A DNA stretch of 38,351 nucleotides from a virus: the IMG/VR virus record IMGVR_UViG_3300043639_000058, positions 1 to 38,351 of that record; one strand, given 5' to 3'. This document shows positions 1-6,600 of this stretch, one piece after another (position 1 is the first letter of the stretch; every line of letters starts with the position of its first letter). Below the pieces are notes generated by a model. That model was not told the origin of the DNA. It searched no databases and worked only from the letters and a program-made list of their open reading frames with translations. The translations under genes and the position numbers were made by a program.

Positions 1-147
1 GAGCGCACGTCGGGATTGAGCGCGATGGCGAGCTGTGGCGTGAATGGCTGCACGCGCAACGTCAGATCGATCAGCTTCGTCTCGCCGCTTTTCGTTTTCT
101 CGACCCGATGCCCGATCGCATCGAGGGAGCAGCCGACGTGTTCTTCG
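1..147. repeat. Left copy of terminal direct overlap (circular map)
   Basis: Bases 1-147 are repeated at 38205-38351. The only difference I see is position 127 (G here, T at 38331). An open reading frame continues across the join, so this is most simply an assembly overlap of a circular or circularly permuted genome. A short genuine terminal repeat is not excluded. Confidence 0.93.
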
Positions 148-161
148 TCGAAGAAACGCAT
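1..161 (-). CDS. Conserved phage protein of unknown function, 5' part (gene crosses the join)
   Basis: The ATG at 161-159 is preceded by a strong AGGAGG ribosome binding site (ACAGGAGGACGGACATG). The frame stays open to base 1 and continues at 38204 on the circular map. The complete protein is about 169 residues and begins MRFFDEEHVGC. I recognise no catalytic motif; the length and position between small early genes fit a phage accessory or replication-region protein. The base difference between the two overlap copies changes the twelfth residue from Ser (here) to Tyr (right copy). The start lies 91 bases inside the end of the upstream gene. Confidence 0.72.
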   Translation of the reverse strand, partial: MRFFDEEHVGCSLDAIGHRVEKTKSGETKLIDLTLRVQPFTPQLAIALNPDVR

Positions 162-394
162 GTCCGTCCTCCTGTCACGAGCCCCCGGTAATCGGTCGCA
201 CACCACGCCAACGCTTTCGCCGCCTGCCTGCGCATGTAGGTCGGCACCTTGCCCGTCTCGCGGATCATCAACGCGCCCGCTTCATCGGTGAGCAGCGCCA
301 ACAGCATCACGCCTGGGCGCTCGCGCAACGTCGCCTCGACGCCCACGAGGTGCGGCTGGTCGGCGACCGGGATCTCACACTTCGGCTTCGGCAT
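71..394 (-). CDS. Hypothetical early protein, 107 aa
   Basis: The ATG at 394 overlaps the preceding stop codon as TGATG, the operon's usual junction type. The protein begins MPKPKCEIPVADQPHLVGVE and has a helical middle that contains TYMRRQAAKALAWC. I do not recognise a family. The last 30 or so residues overlap the start of the next gene by 91 bases and are basic and low in complexity, which is unusual for this tightly packed operon. The real C-terminus may be shorter if there is a sequence error, since no frame evidence supports the tail. Coding up to about base 165 looks good. Confidence 0.6.
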   Translation of the reverse strand: MPKPKCEIPVADQPHLVGVEATLRERPGVMLLALLTDEAGALMIRETGKVPTYMRRQAAKALAWCATDYRGLVTGGRTCVSSTKNTSAAPSMRSGIGSRKRKAARRS

Positions 395-738
395 CACTTC
401 TCGCCGGTCACGCGCAGCTCGCGCAGGCCCTTCGTGTAGGTGTTCACTTGTTCCATGAAGTCGACGAAGCCGACGATCGGCTCGCCGTGTAGGTCAATGA
501 ACAGACCCGCCACGACCATCGCGACGGCAGCAATGGCGTGCTCGCGTCGACGGGCAATCAGGACGCGATCGAGTTGATGGGCGAGGGCAACCACCAGATC
601 GCCCTCGCCCGCCCGCGCCAACGTCGCATCGGCGATGTCGTGCCAGTCGCGCGCGTGCTCGACGATCGCCTGCGTGTGTTCAGCCACACTGACGGACGAA
701 ATCGAGGCGGCGCACAACGGACAGGCCCATTGCAGCAT
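394..738 (-). CDS. Small putative C2H2-type zinc-binding protein, 114 aa
   Basis: The ATG at 738 lies five bases after the preceding stop codon, and the protein ends in a TGATG overlap with the next gene. The N-terminus has a zinc-finger-like pattern: CPLC at about residues 5-8, followed by histidines at about 22 and 29. The rest is hydrophobic and helical (EHAIAAVAMVVAGLFIDLHG), possibly one buried or membrane helix. A role in nucleic-acid or protein binding is inferred from the cysteine/histidine spacing alone. No obvious ribosome binding site is visible, so the start is less certain. Confidence 0.62.
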   Translation of the reverse strand: MLQWACPLCAASISSVSVAEHTQAIVEHARDWHDIADATLARAGEGDLVVALAHQLDRVLIARRREHAIAAVAMVVAGLFIDLHGEPIVGFVDFMEQVNTYTKGLRELRVTGEK

Positions 739-742
739 CACG

Positions 743-1459
743 TCACCGATGTTTGTGATCGGGCATCCGCAACACGAGCACCGGCACCGGCTCGCTGCTC
801 CTGGCGCCGCCGCTCTCGTCGATCGGGGCCGCCGGGTAGTACCACAGGTCGAACTCGGGCGGACCCGCGAGGTTAAACACCGGCTTCGCTTCGGCGCTGA
901 CCGACGAGAAGATGATGTCGTAAATGCCTGCGTTGCATCCCGGCACATTCAACGCGAGGTGGACGGCATCGACCGCGTGCTCATTGAATTGATTTTGTCC
1001 TGGCGTTTTGCGCACGTGCCCCCAGTACGCCGAGTGGCCGTTATGCAACGCGGTGCAACAATCCTCCGTGAATTTGCCGCAGCCCGCGTGCGTCCAAAGT
1101 TGCGGCTGGGTGGTCGCATACACGTGGTTGATGATGTCCATCGGCGAGCTGCCGGCCGGTGGCGGGGTCGGTGCCGCGGCGAGCGGCTTCAAGTTGGCAT
1201 CGTCGACCTCGAGCCGCGCGATCATCGTGTCGGCATAGAGCTGCAAAAAGCCGCGTGCTTCCCACGGCTCGTACCCGTCAGCGGTGATCTGTAACAACGC
1301 GCCCTGCTTGTTCGCGGTGTTGTCGTCGAGATACGCGCACCCGCCTTGCCGTCCGTCGGTGTAGGTGTAGGGCACGCTCGTGAACGCGCCGCCGCCATCG
1401 GGCTTCACGACGAAGGACGCGTTACTCGGGTCAGGGTAGAACACGAAGGAATACGGCAT
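743..1459 (-). CDS. Unknown phage protein with Cys/His C-terminal domain, 238 aa
   Basis: The start ATG at 1459 has an AGGAG ribosome binding site. The N-terminal half (1-90) looks like a beta-rich structural or binding domain, followed by a Pro/Ala linker at about 94-103. The C-terminal domain contains Cys127 (GCGKFTEDCC), His161 (NEHAVDAV) and Asp181. This Cys-His-Asp order resembles cysteine hydrolases of the papain/CHAP kind, but I cannot prove catalysis. As the genome shows no classical endolysin, this is one candidate for a cell-wall or surface-active enzyme. Alternatives are a non-catalytic fibre-like protein or an unrelated fold. Confidence 0.75.
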   Translation of the reverse strand: MPYSFVFYPDPSNASFVVKPDGGGAFTSVPYTYTDGRQGGCAYLDDNTANKQGALLQITADGYEPWEARGFLQLYADTMIARLEVDDANLKPLAAAPTPPPAGSSPMDIINHVYATTQPQLWTHAGCGKFTEDCCTALHNGHSAYWGHVRKTPGQNQFNEHAVDAVHLALNVPGCNAGIYDIIFSSVSAEAKPVFNLAGPPEFDLWYYPAAPIDESGGARSSEPVPVLVLRMPDHKHR

Positions 1460-1461
1460 CG

Positions 1462-1899
1462 TCAATTCTCCTCTTGAAGGGCAAGCGGCATTCGGCCGCT
1501 GCTGTAGGACTCGGCGATCTGCGGCAGGATCATGTCGGCGACGGTGCGATCGTTGGGCATCACGATTTGCGCGAGGAACTCCTCCTCGAATGTCGAGATT
1601 CCCGAGGCGACGGCTTCGAGCTTCGCCTTGATGACCAGCAGCAACGAGCGCCAGATGCGCCGCTCCTCCTGCTCGCGCGATGCCTCGAATTTGAACTTCT
1701 TCGGGTCGGGCAGACTGACGACGAAGCGCACGATCCGCTGATGGGCGGTGAACTGCACGCGCGCTTTGAGCGCCATGTAGTCGACGGCGGTGCCGAACTG
1801 GAGGCACTTGTATTTGCCGAGGAGCCGCTCGATCTCCGACCGCGACTGCATCACCGGCACTTTCGTCGTTTCGGCAAACCGCTTCGCAGGCTTCGTCAT
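1462..1899 (-). CDS. Conserved hypothetical phage protein, 145 aa
   Basis: I chose the ATG at 1899 because it follows a GGAGAA ribosome binding site at good spacing and overlaps the upstream stop as ATGA; an in-frame GTG at 1917 is possible. The protein begins MTKPAKRFAETTKVPVMQSR. It has a beta-rich middle (RIVRFVVSLPDPKKFKF) followed by a long charged helix and a C-terminal segment mentioning neither metal nor nucleotide motifs. Its position two genes after the RusA-like resolvase suggests a DNA-metabolism accessory. Function unknown. Confidence 0.75.
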   Translation of the reverse strand: MTKPAKRFAETTKVPVMQSRSEIERLLGKYKCLQFGTAVDYMALKARVQFTAHQRIVRFVVSLPDPKKFKFEASREQEERRIWRSLLLVIKAKLEAVASGISTFEEEFLAQIVMPNDRTVADMILPQIAESYSSGRMPLALQEEN

Positions 1900-2186
1900 C
1901 GGCGCGGCTTTCTCCACTGCGTGGCTTGTGGACAGGTCGCGAAGTGGGACACGGCGGTCGTCGTGTTGATCACCGACAACGTCCGATTGCCGTCGCGACG
2001 GTCAATCGGTTGCGCATCGAGCGGCGGGTTGTAGGGATGGCGGCGACCGTTGTCGACGCGCTCGACCCAGACGATCGCGGCCTGACACGAGCGGCACAGC
2101 CCCGTCGCGTAGTCGCGATAGATTTCGATTTCCATTGGCCCGTACCCCACAATCTCGATGAAATTTTTTCTAAACCACCGCGCCAT
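1896..2186 (-). CDS. Small cysteine-containing protein, 96 aa
   Basis: The start overlaps the stop of the RusA-like gene (TGATG at 2188-2184) and the stop overlaps the next start as ATGA. The protein begins MARWFRKNFIEIVGYGPMEI and has a CRSC pair at about residues 32-35, with a further Cys near the C-terminus, so a single zinc site is possible. The body is a compact beta-rich domain of unknown function. Translational coupling to rusA points to a shared expression time and perhaps a DNA-related role. Confidence 0.7.
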   Translation of the reverse strand: MARWFRKNFIEIVGYGPMEIEIYRDYATGLCRSCQAAIVWVERVDNGRRHPYNPPLDAQPIDRRDGNRTLSVINTTTAVSHFATCPQATQWRKPRR

Positions 2187-2668
2187 CACAGCACCCCACC
2201 CTCGAACAACGGGATCGGCACGGGCGGCGCATACACCGCGTTGACGCCGTTCGTCACCTCGACCCGGATGGTCACGTGCGGCGGGTCGTCGACGTCGGCG
2301 TAGCGTTTGACCGCCAGCAGCTCGACGACCTGGCTGTCGTCGTGCCACACGACCGCCGTCAGCGCATCGAGAATGCAACGCGCGAGTTTGTCGAGATCCG
2401 GCGCGGTCAAATGCGGGCGCGCGATCCCGCGCTTCATGAACTTTTTCGGGCGTGGCAGGAACACGCTGAGCGAGACGCGAATGGGACCGGCCTGTAAGTG
2501 CGGACGGCCCTGCTCCTCAAGCGCCCGCTTGGCCTCGTGGGCGACGAGCTGCGACCACGACCGCGCGTTGCGATTACTGTCGGTCACGATCGGGAACTTC
2601 ATCCCCGGCGGCATAAAGGCGCGCATCGAGCCCTTCGGCTGTGCGACCCCGTAGACCGTGAAGCTCAC
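2186..2668 (-). CDS. rusA: RusA-type Holliday junction resolvase, 160 aa
   Basis: RusA family enzymes are dimeric, metal-dependent endonucleases that cut four-way DNA junctions made during replication and recombination. The N-terminus (VSFTVYGVAQPKGSMRAF) is the usual beta strand and basic loop. The catalytic acidic cluster is clear: DLDK at about 91-94, Asp101 in ILDAL, and DD at 110-111 before SQVVEL; the conserved Lys121 follows. The length is normal for the family, about 120-160. GTG at 2668 is preferred because it overlaps the stop of the tiny upstream membrane gene as GTGA; an ATG at 2716 would overlap that gene completely. Confidence 0.93.
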   Translation of the reverse strand: MSFTVYGVAQPKGSMRAFMPPGMKFPIVTDSNRNARSWSQLVAHEAKRALEEQGRPHLQAGPIRVSLSVFLPRPKKFMKRGIARPHLTAPDLDKLARCILDALTAVVWHDDSQVVELLAVKRYADVDDPPHVTIRVEVTNGVNAVYAPPVPIPLFEGGVL

Positions 2669-2745
2669 CACAGCGCCACCAGCAGCGCCACGATGGACAC
2701 GATCAGCGCCGTCCATGCGAGCGCCCGTTCCGATGTCGGCGTCAC
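2665..2745 (-). CDS. Very small single-helix membrane protein, 26 aa
   Basis: A GTG at 2745 follows a strong GGAGGA ribosome binding site, overlaps the preceding stop as GTGA, and ends overlapping the rusA start as GTGA. The peptide has a short polar start (VTPTSERALAW) and one hydrophobic helix (TALIVSIVALLVALW), so it should be a membrane peptide. Its strong ribosome binding site and four-base junctions at both ends argue it is a real gene rather than an untranslated gap. Function unknown; a lysis-related or regulatory peptide is only a guess. Confidence 0.62.
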   Translation of the reverse strand: MTPTSERALAWTALIVSIVALLVALW

Positions 2746-2909
2746 GACTCCTCCGTGAGTTGCTGCAATTCCCGGAGCATCAGAATCATTTCCTGCACGA
2801 GGGTCTGGAGTTGCCGGACTTCCGCGCGCGCCGCCTGAATCTCCGCTGCGCCTCGACGTAACTCCGCCCGCATCTCGTCGGCTTGTCGCACAAATTCCTC
2901 GGGCGTCAT
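2742..2909 (-). CDS. Short coiled-coil protein, 55 aa
   Basis: The ATG at 2909 follows a strong GGGGGAGGT ribosome binding site and overlaps the upstream stop as ATGA. Almost the whole protein is one amphipathic, charged helix (MTPEEFVRQADEMRAELRR, then repeated Ala/Glu/Gln heptads to LRELQQLTEES), predicting a dimeric or trimeric coiled coil. There is no catalytic motif. It sits between a zinc-finger replication-type protein and a membrane peptide. Function unknown. Confidence 0.72.
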   Translation of the reverse strand: MTPEEFVRQADEMRAELRRGAAEIQAARAEVRQLQTLVQEMILMLRELQQLTEES

Positions 2910-3355
2910 ACCTCCCCCTCGAAATCCTCGATGGGTGCCACATAGTGCGAGTCGTCGAGTTGAAACCGCATCCGCACGAGCGCGGGCCCGCCGCGCCGGT
3001 ACACCCGACCGGCATCGCATCGGCAGATCGCCAGGTCGAAGGGCTCGCCGGTCTCGTAGTCGACGCGCACGAGCCCGCGTCCGCCACAGCGCGCGCAGTC
3101 CGACAGCGCACAGCCGCCCCCGCGCAACTGTTCCACCGCCCGCGCCGCCGCCGTCCATTCGGCCACGGTCGGAAAGAACTTACGCGACCGCGTCATACGG
3201 TCGGCGCTCTCGCTCAACACATCGAGCGGAAACTTCTCGATGAGCGTTGAGCGGTAGGCATCGAGACTGCCGCGATCGAGGCCGCGCGGCTGGAAGCACC
3301 GCACCAATCGGTGGAAGACCTCCGCGAACGCGTCCGTGGTTTTCGCAATCTTCAT
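2906..3355 (-). CDS. Replication-type protein with C-terminal zinc finger, 149 aa
   Basis: Residues 1-75 are helical and contain SRKFFPTVAEW, a pattern seen at the end of helical domains in phage helicase-loader and replication accessory proteins. The C-terminal half has cysteines arranged as CALSDCARCGGRG (about 82-94) and CRC (about 111-113), a DnaJ-like zinc site. Helicase loading or replication assistance is an inference from this architecture and from the winged-helix replication-type gene just upstream. The ATG at 3355 overlaps the stop of a doubtful upstream frame. No ATPase motif is present, so it is not a DnaC-type loader. Confidence 0.75.
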   Translation of the reverse strand: MKIAKTTDAFAEVFHRLVRCFQPRGLDRGSLDAYRSTLIEKFPLDVLSESADRMTRSRKFFPTVAEWTAAARAVEQLRGGGCALSDCARCGGRGLVRVDYETGEPFDLAICRCDAGRVYRRGGPALVRMRFQLDDSHYVAPIEDFEGEV

Positions 3356-3567
3356 CGTGGATCTCCAGTGCCGCAGCTCGGGGTCGCGCGCGCGATCAGG
3401 CGGTACGACGTACGTACGGCCCTCTTGTTCTTCGTACGTACGTACCTACGGAGTACGGATCGCGCGTGATCCCGCGAGTCCTCGATGTGTCCCACTGGCG
3501 TCCGCGCGGACAGCCTGTGGAATGGGCCTCGCGCCATAGACACGAGGTGATCAGCGTTCGCGTTCAT
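3352..3567 (-). CDS. Doubtful 71-aa frame across the inverted repeat
   Basis: An ATG at 3567 opens a frame that overlaps the upstream gene by 17 bases and ends in an ATGA overlap with the downstream gene, exactly the operon's usual spacing. Against it, the frame runs through the CGTACGTACG inverted repeats, has no clear ribosome binding site and has an unremarkable basic sequence (LRRYVRTKNKRAVRTSYRL). It may be a real small basic protein or only the reading of a structured regulatory region. Confidence 0.3.
   Translation of the reverse strand: MNANADHLVSMARGPFHRLSARTPVGHIEDSRDHARSVLRRYVRTKNKRAVRTSYRLIARATPSCGTGDPR
3389..3466. repeat. Nested inverted repeats with CGTACGTACG cores; possible origin or operator
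   Basis: An outer arm pair CGCGCGATC (3389-3397) and GATCGCGCG (3458-3466) encloses an imperfect inner pair: GGTACGACGTACGTACG (3402-3418) and CGTACGTACGTACC (3433-3446). The inner arms are made of the self-complementary unit CGTACGTACG. It lies directly downstream of the winged-helix replication-type gene in the only sizeable gap of this part of the early operon. Phage origins often lie in or next to the initiator gene, so an origin is one reading; an operator or RNA hairpin controlling downstream translation are others. Confidence 0.5.
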
Positions 3568-3904
3568 GGCGCTTCCGATCCCGATCCCGCTTTCGCTTTT
3601 CTTTTACCGAGGCGGCGCTCGGATTCCCGAAGGCCGCGTAGTCGTGAATCAGCCACCCGTGTCCGTTTTTTTCCCACAAGCCCGCCTTCGTGAGCGCCGC
3701 CGCGATGGTGATGGGTCGGGCCACATGGCGGAAATTGCGCACGACGGCGGACGGCAACGCGCCATCGGATAGGTGTTTGTTGCACCAGAGCAAGCCGACT
3801 GTATAGAACCCGAGGGCGATGGCGGGTCCGTTGCGCCCGATGAGTTCGCCCGCGTGAAAAATCTTGCGATGGTCGATGAGTTCGTCATTCAACTTGGCGT
3901 ACAT
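3551..3904 (-). CDS. Winged-helix replication-initiation-type protein, short form, 117 aa
   Basis: The protein begins MYAKLNDELIDHRKIFHAG and continues with LGFYTVGLLWCNKHLSDG and AALTKAGLWEKNGHGWLIHDY, the signature of the N-terminal winged-helix domain in many phage replication initiators and replisome organisers. It ends in a highly basic tail (KEKRKRDRDRKRHERER). Full initiators usually carry a further C-terminal region; here only the DNA-binding part and tail remain. The start overlaps the upstream stop as TGATG. An inverted-repeat region follows immediately, consistent with an origin-binding role, which remains an inference. Confidence 0.8.
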   Translation of the reverse strand: MYAKLNDELIDHRKIFHAGELIGRNGPAIALGFYTVGLLWCNKHLSDGALPSAVVRNFRHVARPITIAAALTKAGLWEKNGHGWLIHDYAAFGNPSAASVKEKRKRDRDRKRHERER

Positions 3905-4602
3905 CAGCGCACCGGGTCGTCCACGTAATAAATCTCCACGCCGGGAATCGACCCGGAGCCCTTCATCGCTCGCGCATACGCGCCAATCTTTTTCTCGTCG
4001 GGTGTCAGGAACTCGCGCGGCAGAAGTTTCATCGCGCGCGCGATCCCGCCCGCGTATCGCCACAGCCAGCGTCGGGTGAACTTCAGCCCGCTCACCTGTC
4101 GCGTGACATCGGGCAAGGCCACGACCGGCGCCGGCGTGGTGATGGCTTCCTCGAGCACCGCCGTCGCGAGCTCGCGCTCGCCTGCCCGCTCCAGTGCCGC
4201 CGCTTCGTGCGCGGCCGCGGCATCACGCTCACGCCGTTGCTGGTCGGCGGCGACCCGTTCGGCCTCCAGGCGGATGCGGTCCTGTTCGGCCTTGAAGACG
4301 GAGATGGCCTCGCGTTTCGCTCGGTCCAGTTGCAGCAGCGGTCCGAGGATTTCATTCTCGCGATCACAGAGCGCCTTGTGCAGCCGATGCGCCATCGTCT
4401 TCAGCGGCGTGAAGAAATCGGCCACGCGCTTCGTCGCCGCCCCAAGCTCCTGCCGGTCGTGGACGGCGCGTTCGAGTTCGTCCATCGACGTGACCCGACA
4501 ATCCGCCAGCATCAGGGCCAGTGCGGACGTCGAGACTGCCAGCTCGCCGCCGACACTGTTCGCCGTTTCCGGCCGCATGACGTCGAGGGCTGGTGCGCTC
4601 AT
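3904..4602 (-). CDS. Long coiled-coil phage protein of the recombination region, 232 aa
   Basis: The N-terminal 60 residues are mixed, followed by a long charged helix at about 65-155 (FKAEQDRIRLEAERVAADQ and neighbours) that should form a coiled coil. A folded C-terminal domain (about 165-232) contains LKFTRRWLWRYAGG and ends in MKGSGSIPGVEIYYVDDPVR. This layout occurs in phage proteins near RecT/exonuclease modules; its biochemical job is not known to me. ATG at 4602 overlaps the methyltransferase stop as ATGA, with a GGGAGG element about 12 bases upstream. Confidence 0.78.
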   Translation of the reverse strand: MSAPALDVMRPETANSVGGELAVSTSALALMLADCRVTSMDELERAVHDRQELGAATKRVADFFTPLKTMAHRLHKALCDRENEILGPLLQLDRAKREAISVFKAEQDRIRLEAERVAADQQRRERDAAAAHEAAALERAGERELATAVLEEAITTPAPVVALPDVTRQVSGLKFTRRWLWRYAGGIARAMKLLPREFLTPDEKKIGAYARAMKGSGSIPGVEIYYVDDPVR

Positions 4603-5573
4603 AAGTTGCCTACGTCCTCCCGATCGACGCGCGCCCACACATCGCCCAATGCGGCAAAGCAGTCGCAAAATTCCCGCACGTCCTCACCGAGGAAGAACAC
4701 CGCCGAGGGAAACGGTGCCGGGTCCTCGTTGCCGATGAACGTCAACCGGCCGGTGATGAAGCAGCAGTAGTACTCGCGCAGACGTTGAAACCATTGCGTG
4801 TCGGTCCGCGCAGGCAGGAGCGCGATCGCCTCGACGACCTTGCCGGTCGTGTACTCGGCGACGAGCTTCGCCACCCAGTCGTCGATCTCGCGGCCATACG
4901 GCGGGTTCATGTAGACGCGACCGGCCCACGGACGCGTCAGGCCGTTATCGCGGATGGTGAAGTGCGCGGCCGCTGGCACGTTCGGCTCGCCTTCGTTGCT
5001 GCAAGGGTCGAGGTCAATTTCGCCGAGGCAGTCGATCGCGGCGGCGATCACCACCTGCGGCGTGTAGTGTTCGGGCGTCTCTGACGCGTGATGGACGGCC
5101 ATCTTGGACGGCCGCAATACATCCGTCGTGACGCGCTCGCCATCGTGCGCCGCCCGATCGCGCCAGGACGATACCAGCGACTCAAACTTCGGAGCCGGGA
5201 CCGCTGCCAGCGAACGCGCCCGATCGGCCAGATGTTTGTCGATGCCAGCATCAGCCAATGTGGGTCGAGCATCGGGACGAACTTTGACCCGATGCTGATT
5301 ACTTCCCGGCGGCTTGGCGAGTCCGACCCCTTGACGTTGTTCTGCGATCAACTCACCCACTCGCCGCTCTGCCCGGATGCGGATTTCGGCCGCATCGATC
5401 TCCAGTTGGCGATTCTTCGCCTGCTTCGCATAGGCGCGCAGCATCACCGCTTGATTGCGGATACGGCGCACCTCGTCGGTCGTGCGTGCGCGGCTCAGGG
5501 CCCGGCACGCCGCCGCATAGACGACTAGCTTGGGGTCGTCACGATTGCTAATTTGTCGACGCGCAAGGCCCAC
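4599..5573 (-). CDS. Phage DNA N6-adenine methyltransferase, 324 aa
   Basis: The C-terminal two-thirds match the phage Dam-like N6-adenine methyltransferase family: HHASETPEHYTP at about 161-172, DLDPCSN at 187-193 and the catalytic NPPY at 223-226. It would transfer a methyl group from S-adenosylmethionine to adenine in DNA, protecting phage DNA or altering regulation. Residues 1-85 form a separate helical, charged domain (CRALSRARTTDEVRRIRNQA) often found at the start of phage proteins. GTG at 5573 was chosen because GGAGGAG lies eight bases upstream; it overlaps the end of the upstream nuclease gene by 49 bases. Confidence 0.9.
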   Translation of the reverse strand: MGLARRQISNRDDPKLVVYAAACRALSRARTTDEVRRIRNQAVMLRAYAKQAKNRQLEIDAAEIRIRAERRVGELIAEQRQGVGLAKPPGSNQHRVKVRPDARPTLADAGIDKHLADRARSLAAVPAPKFESLVSSWRDRAAHDGERVTTDVLRPSKMAVHHASETPEHYTPQVVIAAAIDCLGEIDLDPCSNEGEPNVPAAAHFTIRDNGLTRPWAGRVYMNPPYGREIDDWVAKLVAEYTTGKVVEAIALLPARTDTQWFQRLREYYCCFITGRLTFIGNEDPAPFPSAVFFLGEDVREFCDCFAALGDVWARVDREDVGNL

Positions 5574-5947
5574 GAGATGAACTCCTCCAATGTGTAAACG
5601 CCGACGAGCTGCTGCCCGTCGCAATGCATCCGCAACCACGCGAGCGCGCCTGGCCGACAGCCGCCGCCATGCACCACCACCATCGCGGGCAGCGGGTACT
5701 GCCGATAAATGTTCTCGACGAGAAACGGGAACTTCTCATCGATCGAGCCGCCCACGTCCTGCCATTTCGACTCGACCGCGATGCCGCGCGGAAAGGCCAC
5801 GATGTTCCGAAGCACGAAATCGACGCGTAAGTTCGTGCCGTAGATCGTTTCGCCGAGCACGCACTGCCGCTCGAAGGTGATGCCGATGCTCCGAAGGGTC
5901 GCCGCCAGCATGTCCTCGGCGAATTGCCCGGACTGATTCGCCTTCAT
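5525..5947 (-). CDS. PD-(D/E)XK nuclease-like protein, 140 aa
   Basis: A compact single-domain protein with the PD-(D/E)XK pattern intact: an N-terminal helix (QFAEDMLAATLRSIG), Asp43 in RVDFVLRN, and Glu59-Ser-Lys61 in AVESKWQ. These are the residues that bind metal and cut DNA in this superfamily. The conserved continuation GGSIDEKFPFLVENI follows the strand as in restriction-type and Vsr-like nuclease folds. It starts in an ATGA overlap with the RecB-like gene. A DNA end-processing or structure-specific nuclease role is inferred. Confidence 0.82.
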   Translation of the reverse strand: MKANQSGQFAEDMLAATLRSIGITFERQCVLGETIYGTNLRVDFVLRNIVAFPRGIAVESKWQDVGGSIDEKFPFLVENIYRQYPLPAMVVVHGGGCRPGALAWLRMHCDGQQLVGVYTLEEFISWALRVDKLAIVTTPS

Positions 5948-6600
5948 GCGACCTCCCGCAATGGTCGACGCGCCGCCACGATGCGTTGCGCCTCGACGAG
6001 AATCCGAAAGTGGGACAGGTCACGCGGGTCCGCGTAGGCTTCCAGCACGAAGGTACCGGTGGCGCGGAGCTGCACCCCGTACCGGCGGATGACCGGGTGG
6101 GCGGCGAGGAAGGCCGCGAGCGGCACGTCGTGCTCGGCCCACTCCTGCGCGAGCGCCAGATACCCGGCGGTCTGAAGGTCCTTGCACACGTCGTCCGGTC
6201 GGCCGGTGGCGAAGTCGAGCAGCACCGCCTGCCCATCGAGCAACCCGAGGCAGTCGATCGTGCCCGCGACCTCCAGGCGGTCCGAGTACACCCGATGCTC
6301 ACTGAGCACCGCGACGAACCGACGCTGCTGGCAGAACGCCATCCACGCCCGCAGGTACCCGATGTAGTCCGGGAAGTCGCGCTCGAATTGCTCGACGTCG
6401 AGGTCGTGCTCGTTGAAGAAATGGATCGCCTGATGGACGGTGGTGCCGCGCTCACGGGCGCGGTCGAGGGCGAAGGCGGGCACGTGCGCGAAGTCGAACA
6501 GGTTGGCCGTGCGCAGGACCCCGGTGACCGATCGGCGGATGCGTATACCGTCGACCGCATAGGTATGCGTCTCGGCGGCGAAGTCGATCGCGCGCTTCAT
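5944..6600 (-). CDS. RecB/Cas4-like PD-(D/E)XK family protein lacking the catalytic lysine, 218 aa
   Basis: The fold is recognisable from ERGTTVHQAIHFF (about 50-62), VAGTIDCLG (111-119), LLDFATGR (127-134) and the downstream LQTAGYLALA helix (142-151). These match motifs of RecB-type exonucleases used with phage annealing proteins. The usual signature is D-x-K-T-G, but here it reads DFATG, so the catalytic lysine is alanine. Either another lysine substitutes, or the protein binds DNA or partners without cutting. It lies in the same operon as the RecT-like gene and next to an intact small nuclease. ATG at 6600 overlaps the upstream stop as ATGA. Confidence 0.85.
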   Translation of the reverse strand: MKRAIDFAAETHTYAVDGIRIRRSVTGVLRTANLFDFAHVPAFALDRARERGTTVHQAIHFFNEHDLDVEQFERDFPDYIGYLRAWMAFCQQRRFVAVLSEHRVYSDRLEVAGTIDCLGLLDGQAVLLDFATGRPDDVCKDLQTAGYLALAQEWAEHDVPLAAFLAAHPVIRRYGVQLRATGTFVLEAYADPRDLSHFRILVEAQRIVAARRPLREVA

